Source: JBLIRR01 sp049472395 (GTDB lineage Bacteria; SZUA-182; DTGQ01; JBLIRR01). From it: a stretch of 55,637 nucleotides of DNA. This document shows, one piece after another, positions 25,886 through 35,054 of the stretch (position 1 is its first letter; each line of letters opens with the position of its first letter). A program made the position numbers and the translations under genes. The notes beneath the pieces are model-generated. The model worked only from the letters and a program-made list of their open reading frames with translations, ran no database searches and was not told where the DNA came from. The DNA is taken from NCBI GenBank assembly GCA_049472395.1, contig JBLIRR010000041.1, positions 1 through 55,637 on the forward strand, written 5' to 3'.

Positions 25886-28387
25886 TTAATACGCGAGCTT
25901 CTTATAATATTTTGCAGATCTATAGTCTTTTAGTTTGCTTAAAATAGAGGATAATTCAAGAAAGAAAGCTCTTTTAGAAGAGAGAATTATATCCATATGA
26001 GGGCTTACGTGCCGTAATTGGGAGAAACTTACTTCATCATAAAGACCTAAAATATCTTTGTAGTTTTGAAGCAAACCTGATAATGCACGCAAATTTTCAT
26101 TATTTTCCCCTTTTTCTTTTATTTTTCCTCGCAATGCTCGAAATCTTCCCTGATAATAATCAATAATAAGCCTTTTGGCTTCCGGTTCGGGCACCTTACA
26201 AAGATATTTGTTATAGGCAAGTAGAGGAAGGTTTAATTCTCTATAAAAAAGCCCCAGACTTCTATAAAGATGGATTCTCAGCTCGTCATATCCTATGGAG
26301 TCAAAGTTAACCTCCTTAAAAAAATCAGAATAATAACACCCATAATATTTGCGCGTCCCTGTGTCGCTTATTTCAATAATCTTAACGTACCTCGCAACAT
26401 CATCCTCCCCAAAGATATATTCGTAGGTATCCGCCCCTTTTTTATCGGTTTGGTAACAATTCAGATCATATTCAATGAGTTCGGCCAATGCGGATACTAC
26501 GTTCTTATATTTTTGTTCACGCAGAAGAAGAATAATCCTATCGATCACTGCTGGTTCAAAAAAGGCATCGTGCCGGAGGTAGGTCTCCACCCACTGCAAG
26601 GCCAATGACCATTCGCCATGGTTTATATGAAACTGACTGCGCATATAATCAATATCTCTATAATGGGGAATAATGGCGCTCATTTGCTTAAATGTATCTA
26701 AAAAATCCTCTTTAGTCCCAAGGCCAAGGCTATGGTAATATAAGAGAGCATAAAGAGCGTAGATATTATGAGGATTGTATACAATGGCTTTTTTAAGACT
26801 CATTTCATAGTCATTTTTATATTTTTTTATTTTTTGGAGCGCGCCTTCTAATTTCACCTGATTAAAAGATCGACCTATCTCGCCCCTCAGGTGATCTTCT
26901 TGTCTCGTTATCTGATAAATATCATATTGCAGACTTTTAAAATGATAATATTCGCTCAAAAAATTATAAGTTAATACTATGAAAGAATAAGAAAATAATA
27001 GTAATATCAATGATATACAAAGCATTTTTTTGGTAGGAGACAGTGTAATCTTAAAAGATGGAGAGTAGATAAATGAGAACGCAATAATAAGATAAAACAA
27101 GAATAAGGAGGAAGGCATTCTGGGGGCTAAAGAAAAAATTCCAAAGATTAGATGACCTGCTATGGCCCCACACAGGCCAAAAGAAAAAATTCTGGCTTCC
27201 TTGCTTATACTCTTGTTCTTTATAGCTTTATAAAGATAAAAAAGAATTATAAGGATAAAGATCCCAAATAGTATTCCCGCAAGATTTCCTCCTTCAAAAA
27301 GTATCTCTAGAAATTCATTATGCATATGTTTAAAGGATCTTTGATCTGTATTGAGCTGTCGAAAATTTGGGGGATAATGGCTGAATACCATTGAATAAAA
27401 AGCCCCTGAGCCATAACCGAAAAGGCATTCAATCGGCGTACGGATCCATAATTTCCATGCTGTTAAAAGTACCGGATATCTGCTGACAAAAATTCTAGAG
27501 GGATGTAAACCAAAAGTTAATCTCCGCATAAGCTCTTTGTGAAAAAAAGGAATAGATGAGAGAGAGATACCGAATAAGGCCCCTCCTAAAAGAAATGTGC
27601 TGTAATGTTTTTTAATAAATCCATACACTCTCCGGCTGCCACGAATAAAGAATTGAAAGTAACCAAATAGAAATAAGGGGATAATAGCAAAACAAAGCAT
27701 CACAGTGTATCGTGAAAGAGTAAAGCCAGCGCACATGAGCATAAGAAATACGGTAATAAGTGCTAAAGAACGTTTTAATGGCTTTTTAGTAATAGTGGCA
27801 AAAGAAAGGACAAGGGGAAGGGAAATAATTAAAAAATTTCCAAAATAATTTGAATTGCCAAAGGTACTCTTTATTCCTTGACTGAGTTCATTAAAGGGAT
27901 TAAGGAAATCAATAATAAAATACTCAGGGAGGCCGAGAAGAGAAATGATTAAGAGAACGTAGGTGAAATATTCTAAAAATACAAGGAAAAATTTACCCTT
28001 CTCATTAATCGATTCAGAGAATATATAATGCAAACCCGTTGGCACGAGAATGAAAAGAAGGACACCTATACAATAAAGCCCTAAATAATATTTCTTATCG
28101 TAGGCATTATCTTTATAAAGAAAAGGGAGATGAAGTGAGGCAAGATAGAGAATAAAAAAAATAGTTGGCGTGGGAATAATGAGGATTTTTAATTGTCTAA
28201 AATATAATAAAAACATACAAAGAATCAGGCCCATCCCCACCATGGCGCACAATGCCTTAAAGGCTTTTATATGGGTTGTAAGCCCCCCAGCGGGAAAAAC
28301 AATACAGAAAATGAAGATGAAAATCAGCACTAAAAAGCAGATGCTCTCTCTTCTCAAGGGAGGATTTATATGATATTTTTTTTCCAT
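25886..28387 (-). CDS. O-antigen ligase/polymerase-like membrane protein (Wzy_C) with C-terminal helical repeats
   Basis: The first ~450 of 833 residues contain about 10-12 membrane spans and a Wzy_C-like region around the long loop with GYGSGAFYSMVF and HMHNEFLEILFEGG, typical of WaaL/PglL-type ligases. The rest is soluble and helical, with TPR-like spacing (ALYALLYYHSLGLG, WSLALQWVETYLRHD), as in many periplasmic-tailed family members. It would join or polymerise undecaprenyl-linked glycan. I prefer ATG 28387 (AGGA at 8 bp) over the in-frame GTG at 28408. It is probably the first gene of the glycan operon. Confidence 0.85.
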   Translation of the reverse strand: MEKKYHINPPLRRESICFLVLIFIFIFCIVFPAGGLTTHIKAFKALCAMVGMGLILCMFLLYFRQLKILIIPTPTIFFILYLASLHLPFLYKDNAYDKKYYLGLYCIGVLLFILVPTGLHYIFSESINEKGKFFLVFLEYFTYVLLIISLLGLPEYFIIDFLNPFNELSQGIKSTFGNSNYFGNFLIISLPLVLSFATITKKPLKRSLALITVFLMLMCAGFTLSRYTVMLCFAIIPLFLFGYFQFFIRGSRRVYGFIKKHYSTFLLGGALFGISLSSIPFFHKELMRRLTFGLHPSRIFVSRYPVLLTAWKLWIRTPIECLFGYGSGAFYSMVFSHYPPNFRQLNTDQRSFKHMHNEFLEILFEGGNLAGILFGIFILIILFYLYKAIKNKSISKEARIFSFGLCGAIAGHLIFGIFSLAPRMPSSLFLFYLIIAFSFIYSPSFKITLSPTKKMLCISLILLLFSYSFIVLTYNFLSEYYHFKSLQYDIYQITRQEDHLRGEIGRSFNQVKLEGALQKIKKYKNDYEMSLKKAIVYNPHNIYALYALLYYHSLGLGTKEDFLDTFKQMSAIIPHYRDIDYMRSQFHINHGEWSLALQWVETYLRHDAFFEPAVIDRIILLLREQKYKNVVSALAELIEYDLNCYQTDKKGADTYEYIFGEDDVARYVKIIEISDTGTRKYYGCYYSDFFKEVNFDSIGYDELRIHLYRSLGLFYRELNLPLLAYNKYLCKVPEPEAKRLIIDYYQGRFRALRGKIKEKGENNENLRALSGLLQNYKDILGLYDEVSFSQLRHVSPHMDIILSSKRAFFLELSSILSKLKDYRSAKYYKKLAY

Positions 28388-28593
28388 GGATCTTATCCTA
28401 ATAAGCACTAGGCAAAGCTCTATACCCCCTCACGTACAAGGTCCTCCTCTATCTTAAATTATTTATATAATTTTAATGCATGAACTGCCTGGAGCAACTT
28501 TGTATAGTGAAAAAACCTAGAAGAACTCAATTTATTCTCCGGGACCATAGGGCCCCCTTGTGAGTATCAATGGGAAAACCAATTTTTACATTA

Positions 28594-29439
28594 TCAATTG
28601 GCTATGCACTCTACCACTGTATCGAAGGGTTTGTCCACTACGTAATCACAAAATTCGCAATCATCTACCTCTATGGTTTGCGCGTTCCCATACTCGTCTT
28701 CATAGCTACATGTGAATTGCAGCCCTGATGGTATGGGAGCATCTGGAGGTCGTGGGAACGGTGTTGTGGGTTCATGAATTGAAGCCTTTACTAGAGCCTC
28801 GAGAGGCGCTATGATTTCCGTTTGTGTCTCCAAAGTAGCTGTTTGTGCCTCCAAAGTAGTGGTTTGTGTTTCCAAAGCAGCGGTTTGTGTTTCCAAAGCG
28901 GTGATAGATTGCTGCAAAGTAGCTACACAATCTACTTTTACATAATCACTCGCGTCAGATCCACCTAATTTTTCTGCATTATCGGCAGAATTGGCAAAAT
29001 CAGCAACGTTCGCAAAGCCCGCAAAATTAGCGTAGACAGAATAGGGCACAGGAGCGATTGGTTCCGTATTATCGTGACCTAACGTTATCTCCTCCACCCT
29101 TAAATAATAATCTTGATCAAAGGCAAGATGATCGAGGGAACTATTTACTCCGAGTATTACCGAAAAGGCTGCTTCATAACTTGTTCCTCCATCTATATCC
29201 TTTTTATTCTTGGCTGAAATCTCCACACTATGTGTCTCAGACCATAGTGGAGTATTTGTACACGCATCATCAGTACAAATGTAAAAATTGATCTCATAAA
29301 TACCAGATGGATATGGACTTTCATTAGGTCTACTTAAACTGCCATTATACATAAAAAGCGGGGTTACCTCCGTAAAACATGGAGTAGGCAATAAAAGTAC
29401 GAATAAGATTATTATTATGAGGGATTTTAAGTGGTTCAT
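28594..29439 (-). CDS. Secreted protein with LETQT coiled-coil repeats, unknown function
   Basis: The 281-residue protein has an N-terminal signal peptide (about 1-23, ending PCFTEV). A beta-rich domain (30-135) is followed by an Ala-rich stretch (NFAGFANVADFANSADNAEKLGG) of the type found before trimeric phage-fibre-like stalks. Residues 172-208 are four consecutive ~7-residue units of the form LETQTAA/LEAQTAT, a coiled coil. The C-terminus has several cysteines (CSYEDE, CEFCDY, VVECIAN). A surface or extracellular stalk role is likely. It is followed 115 bp upstream by another secreted repeat protein. Confidence 0.65.
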   Translation of the reverse strand: MNHLKSLIIIILFVLLLPTPCFTEVTPLFMYNGSLSRPNESPYPSGIYEINFYICTDDACTNTPLWSETHSVEISAKNKKDIDGGTSYEAAFSVILGVNSSLDHLAFDQDYYLRVEEITLGHDNTEPIAPVPYSVYANFAGFANVADFANSADNAEKLGGSDASDYVKVDCVATLQQSITALETQTAALETQTTTLEAQTATLETQTEIIAPLEALVKASIHEPTTPFPRPPDAPIPSGLQFTCSYEDEYGNAQTIEVDDCEFCDYVVDKPFDTVVECIAN

Positions 29440-29554
29440 ACTCTTTCTCCTTATCTTCCTTTTTTATATACTATTAAAGAAACCATTACTTGCCACGCCC
29501 TTAATATGAGCATCAATCAGACCGCTCTGTTTTCTTAATGCTCAAAGCCTCGGT

Positions 29555-30814
29555 TTAAAAGTCTTTTAGAAGATTTCCTGCTGCCCAATCATACTGATCG
29601 ATCGTATATCTTCTCCGTCCCCCGCTCACGCTCGAATAATCGCCGCTTGCATCACATTGATATCCCCCGCTGACACTTGAATAGTCGCTGTAAGCCCTAT
29701 TATTTCTCCCTCCGCTTACGCTTGAATAGTAGCGGCGTCCGACATTCTCATATCCGCCGCTTACACTCGATACATGGCCGAGTGCATCACCATACCGTCC
29801 GCCGCTCACACTTGAAAAATTACCATTGGCGCTATTATCAAGTCCACCGCTTACGCTTGAGCCTGTGCCGTTAGCAAAATTTCTGTATCCCCCACTGATA
29901 CTCGCGTAATCCCTATTTGCCTGATTATTCCGTCCTGCGCTGACGACGGAGAACATAGCCCCGGCAGTATTATTCCTTCCTCCGCTTATGCCGGAATAAA
30001 AACCATTTGCCTCATTGTCCCATCCCGCGCTTATGCTCGCGCCAGCCTCGCTCGCACTATTCCTTCCTCCTCCGGTGACGCTCGCATTATCACCCTCTGC
30101 GACATTTGCAAATCCTCCGGTGATGCTGGAATAGGAGCCGCTTGCCACATTGTCATTTCCTCCACTTACACTGGAGGATGCGCCTTCGGCCCTATTCGCG
30201 CGTCCTCCACTTACGGACGAGCTTTCTCCATCTGCAATATTGGAATTGCCTCCACATATGCTGGAATAATCGCCATTAGCCTCATTTTCTCCTCCTCCGT
30301 TTACGCTTGAATAGAGGCTTCTTGCAGTATTAAAAGATCCTCCGGTCACGCTTGATCCCTTGCCAACTGCCGTATTATATGAACCCCCGGTCACACTTGC
30401 TTCTTCTCCCGAAATCTCATTATTGTATCCGACCACAAGACCACCAAATGAGCTATAGTTATTCTGACGTCCAATGATGAGATTATGGGAGCCACGGCGG
30501 TCATCATTACCTGGTTCATATCGTAACTCATTATAGCCTATAATAAGATTCCCTTTTCCATTTTCATCAATAATATCAGTTTGACCAGATCCATTTTGAA
30601 TGTACACATTGCCACCCGTGAAGGTCCAATCACCATCGTTTTTGGTAACACCTTGTAGTTTATTAGTAAGTGTCTCTACTAAATTCTCTAATACTTGCAC
30701 TCGCTCCGCAAGCTCTTCCAAGGTTGGTGTTTGCGCCTGCACATTAAAATTTAATAAAAATACTACAGATAATACGAAAATTAGGCTTATAATAAATGCC
30801 CTTTTTATTCTCAT
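29555..30814 (-). CDS. Secreted YadA-head-like repeat protein
   Basis: The 419-residue protein has a signal peptide (1-27, ending VQAQ), a short coiled coil (LEELAERVQVLENLVETLTN region) and a domain to residue 138. Then come 18 consecutive 15-residue repeats of the form SSVSGGxxNxAxGxY (139-408). This is the left-handed beta-roll repeat of trimeric autotransporter heads. Only 11 residues follow the repeats, so the usual C-terminal membrane anchor is missing. It may be released, bound to another surface component, or truncated. Adhesion or matrix function is inferred. Confidence 0.8.
   Translation of the reverse strand: MRIKRAFIISLIFVLSVVFLLNFNVQAQTPTLEELAERVQVLENLVETLTNKLQGVTKNDGDWTFTGGNVYIQNGSGQTDIIDENGKGNLIIGYNELRYEPGNDDRRGSHNLIIGRQNNYSSFGGLVVGYNNEISGEEASVTGGSYNTAVGKGSSVTGGSFNTARSLYSSVNGGGENEANGDYSSICGGNSNIADGESSSVSGGRANRAEGASSSVSGGNDNVASGSYSSITGGFANVAEGDNASVTGGGRNSASEAGASISAGWDNEANGFYSGISGGRNNTAGAMFSVVSAGRNNQANRDYASISGGYRNFANGTGSSVSGGLDNSANGNFSSVSGGRYGDALGHVSSVSGGYENVGRRYYSSVSGGRNNRAYSDYSSVSGGYQCDASGDYSSVSGGRRRYTIDQYDWAAGNLLKDF
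29591..30400 (-). repeat. 18 tandem 45-bp coding repeats
   Basis: Each unit encodes 15 residues with no indels between units. The SGG core and an Asn-x-Ala pair are nearly constant, while the DNA between units has drifted. The strict period indicates selection on the beta-roll rather than recent slippage. Confidence 0.85.
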
Positions 30815-31096
30815 ATCCTCTCCTTCTTAGATCAAAAAAGTTAACACGTATTTTTATTATTATCAGTGAATCAGAGTTTCTCTATTATCACCTCCTTTTC
30901 TTATTCTCACTATTGCCTCTCATGAACGCTATGTATTCCATTACGTATTATATTTCTTCTTTCTATTATTTGTCCTTGATACAATTAAATTAATAAAAAA
31001 TTGAATTGATAGATATAAATTTATTATATTTATTATAGTATATAATTGTCAAATAAGAAGATAAAATTAAAAAGATACTAAAGAGACTGGATGATA

Positions 31097-31855
31097 CTAT
31101 AGATCATCAGGAAGGTTAAGCATATCTCGTGTCACTTCAATTTTATTTTTCTCTTTCTTTACTGCAATAACAGCAAATACGAGCTTTTTATAAGGAAGTA
31201 CAGCAGAAAAAGATGGCTTTCCCCAATAACCATAGGAGAGTATATCTCCAACAGTGTCAAGAGAATTCACTAAAGAGATTAATTCACTAATATTAAAGAC
31301 AACATATGCAGCTTTTTCATATTTATGTTTATCCATTGATTGATTGAATTCTTCTTCATTAAAGACAATATATTGAAATGCTTCATTCATATCAAGTAGA
31401 CTTTTATGTGCGGATAACCTCACACTTAAAATAAGATAGCCGTTTTCCGAAACAAGGTGCCAGGCTTTATAGAACATGCCAATAGCTTCAACATTAAAGT
31501 CAATACAGCTTAAGCTGAAAACAAATGGAGCTCTATATTCTTTCTCATTTAAAGTGAGAATGTCCTGACATTTAAAAAAACCGAAAGGTACATTTTGTTG
31601 GGCATATTCAATCATATCCGGATTTATATCAACTCCTGTGACATCTGAAATATTATAGTGTTCATTCAATGCTTTAATTAAACCGCCACATGCGCATCCT
31701 AAATCAAGAACCTTTGATGAGTCATTAAGTGGGAGCTGTTCAATCAATTTTTTTTCAGAATCATAGAGAGAATTCCAGGTTACTCTGTTTTTTGAGTAGT
31801 AGTCTACTAATAGCTTGGATTTGTAGTGAATGTTATTATTGATTTTATTTGGCAT
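31097..31855 (-). CDS. SAM-dependent class I methyltransferase
   Basis: The 252-residue protein has motif I VLDLGCACGG (49-58), the acidic end of strand 2 VTGVDINPDM and a post-motif strand FVFSLSCIDF, all of the class I Rossmann methyltransferase fold. The substrate is unknown. It is the last intact gene of the minus-strand block, separated by 282 bp of AT-rich sequence from the repeat protein gene. Methylation of a glycan or small molecule is possible. Confidence 0.85.
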   Translation of the reverse strand: MPNKINNNIHYKSKLLVDYYSKNRVTWNSLYDSEKKLIEQLPLNDSSKVLDLGCACGGLIKALNEHYNISDVTGVDINPDMIEYAQQNVPFGFFKCQDILTLNEKEYRAPFVFSLSCIDFNVEAIGMFYKAWHLVSENGYLILSVRLSAHKSLLDMNEAFQYIVFNEEEFNQSMDKHKYEKAAYVVFNISELISLVNSLDTVGDILSYGYWGKPSFSAVLPYKKLVFAVIAVKKEKNKIEVTRDMLNLPDDL

Positions 31856-32090
31856 TATTTTTTTTATTACCCATTATTAAGGGCTCACCTCGCGTGGCTA
31901 CTAACTCTTTCATATAATCTAAATTGGTTCTCTCAATCTTCATGAATTATTTATCATCGAGTATAATTTCAATCCTTAACAGATCCCTCCTTTTCCCCTG
32001 AGCAATTAAAAGAGTACCCACCACTCCTCTCTCCGGAATGATAATCATAAATTCAATAATATTTCAAGACCTGATCCCACGAAAAAGATG

Positions 32091-32318
32091 TTATGTGCCC
32101 AAAATTAGAGTTGCTGCTGCTGATCCTCCTGTTTTTCCTCTTAACTCCATGCCGGGTAATCTGATTTTTTGGCCATCTCGTATTCCCGGAGGAATTTGGA
32201 CAGTAAGTTTTTGAGAGGTTTCTCGGTGAATATAGGTAAAAGGCCCGCCCTTTCGAGCGTGCAGCGGGGCGAGTGTAATGAAATCATAAAGGTCTATTCC
32301 CTTGTAAGGGAGCTTCCT
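32091..32318 (-). pseudogene. DnaJ C-terminal domain fragment
   Basis: The frame encodes about 72 residues resembling the end of a DnaJ/CbpA C-terminal substrate-binding domain: DLYDFITLAP, LTVQIPPGIRDGQKIRLPGM. The J domain, zinc region and first beta domain are absent. Its upstream codons (first ~9 residues of the open frame) are antisense to the duplicated treS sequence beginning at 32315, so the gene was cut exactly at that junction. It is a relic and unlikely to function. Confidence 0.75.
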
Positions 32319-32749
32319 TTTTACCGGAAAGGATTTTTCCATTATCGATTTTGAGGGAGAACCCGGCCATGCGCTCAGTCAAAGGAGATTGAAACATTCA
32401 GCACTTCGTGATGTTGCGGGTATGCTCCGGTCATTCCATTATGCCGCCTATGCAAGTTTTCTTCGATATTTTTATTGTCAGCAGGATGAACAGGACTTTT
32501 CGGAGAAGTGGCTAAAGGCATGGTATACGCATGTATGCAAGCTTTTTCTTAGCTCTTATCTAAGGACAGTGAACAATATTCCTCTTCTTCCTCAAGACAG
32601 CGAGGATTTTCATATTTTATTTAATGCCTATCTTTTAGAGAAGGCTGTGTATGAGTTAGGCTATGAATTGGATAACCGGCCTGATTGGGTGATGATTCTT
32701 ATAAGGGGTATACAGGCTATTTTATTTGATTTAGCCGAATAGGTATGGA
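32315..32749 (+). pseudogene. Duplicated 3' fragment of the treS-mak gene (repeat copy 2)
   Basis: The sequence matches 18415-18849 at about 97% by eye with no gaps, and encodes the last ~143 residues of the maltokinase domain in an open frame ending at 32742. It lacks the phosphate-binding HGD motif and everything upstream, so it cannot be a kinase. Changes cluster near 32453-32471, where several adjacent bases differ. It abuts the DnaJ fragment on the left and the nrdJ stop (32760) on the right. Confidence 0.9.
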
Positions 32750-32759
32750 GATGCCCGAT

Positions 32760-34880
32760 TTAAAATAGGCAGCTTTTTGAGGGACACTCATTAAAATCGG
32801 CGATGATCACTTCAGGATCATCAAGCTCCATTGATATATCCTTTCCTAGGCTCAGCGCCTGCCCCTTTTTGCTTCCATACCGGTACACCGTGATCCCTTT
32901 GCACTTCAATTGATAGGCCTTAAGATAGATGTCTTTCACATCCTCAATTGTTGCATGAGGGGGGAGATTGATGGTTTTTGAGACGGAATTGTCAGTATGC
33001 TTTTGAAATGCCGCCTGGATATTCAGATGTTGAACAGGGGGAATATCAAAGGTAGTGACAAAAAGTTGCGAGAGTTCTTTCGGGATATTCTCCATATTTT
33101 GGATGGATCCCCTTTTGACGATTTCCACCATCAGGGATTTTTGATAGAGTCCTTTTTCATGTAATGCTCTCTCAAAAAGCGGATTTGTCTCGAAAAGCTT
33201 TGCACCGGAAAGGACCTGTCGCGCATAAGAGAGGGCAAAAAGCGGTTCGATGCCGCTTGAGCAGCCTGCAATGATACTAATGCTCCCAGTGGGGGCAATG
33301 GTGTTGAGTGTCGCATTGCGTACCTGATAGCCGGAATGTGCATGTATGGAATGATTAAAATTCGGGAACACACCTCGGATCTTCGCCAGTTCGCAGGATG
33401 CCTGAACGGATTCCCGGTGAATGAACTGCATAAGGCTTTCAGCAATAGTGATCGCCCTTTTTGATGCGTAGGAAATCCCCATCTTGATCAGCATATCCGC
33501 AAATCCCATGATTCCCAATCCGATTTTTCTATTTTCTAACGTCATTTTTTTGACTCGGGGAAGCGGGAATCGGGTGACTTCGATCACATCATCCAGGAAT
33601 CGAACTCCCCAATGGGTGAGATCTTTTAATAGGGACCAGTCAATCTCTCCATTTTTGACAATCTTGCTGAGATTAATGGATGCAAGATTACAGCTCTCAT
33701 AGGGGAGCAGGGGAAGCTCGCCGCAAGGATTTGTGGCCTCGATGGGACCCAGGTTCGGAGTGGGATTATGACGATTCATCTCATCCAGGAAGATGAGCCC
33801 CGGATCACCCATTTTCCATGCACTCATAACAATTATATCAAAGATAGTCTTGGCTTTCATCGATCCCACACTCCGGCCTGTCCTCGGGTTGATCAGATCA
33901 ATGGCCTTCCTTTTTTTTACGGCCTCCATAAATTCATCCGTCACGCCGACCGAGAGATTAAAGTTGGAGAAACTTTTCCCATCCATTTTGGCCTCTATAA
34001 AATCAAGGATATCCGGATGGTCACATCGAAGAATGCCCATATTGGCCCCGCGCCTTTTTCCTCCCTGGACAATGATCTGGGTGGCCTTCTCGAAAATACT
34101 CATAAAGGATATGGGGCCGGAGGCCTCTCCTTTTGTGGAATTGACCACGTCCCCCTTCGGTCTGATATGGGAGAAGTTAAACCCTGTGCCGCCACCGGTT
34201 TGGTGAATCTTTGCCATATCCTTGAGTGCCTCGAATATACTGTCCATGGAGTCTTGGATGGGGATCACGAAACAGGCGGAAAGCTGCCCCAGGCTGGTGC
34301 CGGCATTCATCAAGGTCGGAGAGTTTGGCAAAAATTCCAGGTTGGCCATCATGGTATAGAACTTTTGTACGACCTTTTCCTTCGATGTCTGTCCCTTGAA
34401 ATTATCCTCTGCCGCACTGACCGTTTCCGCAACCCTCATCAACATCTCACAGGGGGTTTCGATGATTTTCCGATCATCTCCCCTGCGTAGATAACGCTTT
34501 TTTAATACATGGAAGGCATTGATCGGCAGTTTCAGTTCATCCAGATGGATTCCATAGATTGATTTTGTCTCTCTGAGTTCCTCATGCCTTTTTCGATACA
34601 GGATATAGTGTTTGGCCGTGAGATGATGGCCGGTTTCCATGAGAACCTCTTCGACCACGTCCTGGATGGATTCAACAGTGCTCTGCAAAGTTGTGGCAGC
34701 CCTTTCCTTGATTCTTTCGAGGATCCTACGGGTAGTCTGCTCCGAGACATTTTTTGCTTCTTTTTCATTGTGGAGGGCTTCAAGGGCTGCCCGATAGATG
34801 GCATTCTCTATCTTTTGGCTATTGAATGGGACCGACGTTCCATCCCTTTTGATGATCTTTTTGGGAAATACGTTTTCCAT
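32760..34880 (-). CDS. nrdJ: Adenosylcobalamin-dependent (class II) ribonucleotide reductase
   Basis: NrdJ reduces ribonucleotides to deoxyribonucleotides using B12. The 706-residue protein has an N-terminal ATP-cone (about 6-98) for allosteric control and the catalytic barrel. The barrel carries LSACFVIP (Cys203), GGGTGFNFS, and NPCGELPLLPYESCNLAS (Asn384, Cys386, Glu388, Cys397), then APTGSISIIAG near the end. These are the thiyl-radical and redox residues of the family. It is shorter than many class II enzymes. The C-terminus ends in CPSKSCLF, whose two cysteines may be the swinging reductant pair. A promoter lies immediately upstream. Confidence 0.95.
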   Translation of the reverse strand: MENVFPKKIIKRDGTSVPFNSQKIENAIYRAALEALHNEKEAKNVSEQTTRRILERIKERAATTLQSTVESIQDVVEEVLMETGHHLTAKHYILYRKRHEELRETKSIYGIHLDELKLPINAFHVLKKRYLRRGDDRKIIETPCEMLMRVAETVSAAEDNFKGQTSKEKVVQKFYTMMANLEFLPNSPTLMNAGTSLGQLSACFVIPIQDSMDSIFEALKDMAKIHQTGGGTGFNFSHIRPKGDVVNSTKGEASGPISFMSIFEKATQIIVQGGKRRGANMGILRCDHPDILDFIEAKMDGKSFSNFNLSVGVTDEFMEAVKKRKAIDLINPRTGRSVGSMKAKTIFDIIVMSAWKMGDPGLIFLDEMNRHNPTPNLGPIEATNPCGELPLLPYESCNLASINLSKIVKNGEIDWSLLKDLTHWGVRFLDDVIEVTRFPLPRVKKMTLENRKIGLGIMGFADMLIKMGISYASKRAITIAESLMQFIHRESVQASCELAKIRGVFPNFNHSIHAHSGYQVRNATLNTIAPTGSISIIAGCSSGIEPLFALSYARQVLSGAKLFETNPLFERALHEKGLYQKSLMVEIVKRGSIQNMENIPKELSQLFVTTFDIPPVQHLNIQAAFQKHTDNSVSKTINLPPHATIEDVKDIYLKAYQLKCKGITVYRYGSKKGQALSLGKDISMELDDPEVIIADFNECPSKSCLF

Positions 34881-34917
34881 GATTATCCATTATAAGTAAG
34901 ACCGATGAATATTGCAA
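34881..34917 (-). promoter_or_regulatory. nrdJ promoter with very short leader
   Basis: On the minus strand TTGCAA (34917-34912) and TATAAT (34894-34889) are 17 bp apart. The nrdJ ATG is only 8 bp beyond the -10 box, so the mRNA would have almost no leader and no Shine-Dalgarno. I see no NrdR-box-like palindrome and no cobalamin riboswitch consensus. Confidence 0.65.
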
Positions 34918-35003
34918 TTTTAATTAATTAAGTGGAATTCAAATATCCGTTTTCCCATTTTCCTTTATTATCAAGCCCTGGCAAGATATTATGTCTGTAA
35001 TTT

Positions 35004-35054
35004 GGGGTAATCCCCGTGCGTAAATCGGAATATCTAATTCCGATTTTTTACCCC
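35004..35054. ncRNA. Nested inverted-repeat element, possible structured RNA or terminator
   Basis: GGGGTAA (35004-35010) pairs with TTACCCC (35048-35054), enclosing a 10-bp perfect stem AAATCGGAAT/ATTCCGATTT (35022-35031/35037-35046). A third small hairpin CCCGG/CCGGG follows (35052-35067). It lies between divergent nrdJ and the OB-fold-like gene. A T6 run after the inner stem on the plus strand is terminator-like, but no plus-strand gene ends here. The rest of this 301-bp gap contains the nrdJ promoter. Confidence 0.4.

Noticed and set aside
29591..30400. The 45-bp repeats as a CRISPR-like array
   Set aside because: They are contiguous without spacers and keep a reading frame encoding a known beta-roll pattern.
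31920..32060. Two tiny minus-strand frames of about 32-34 codons beside the DnaJ fragment
   Set aside because: Too short, no family recognised, and located in a rearranged junction; not reported as genes.
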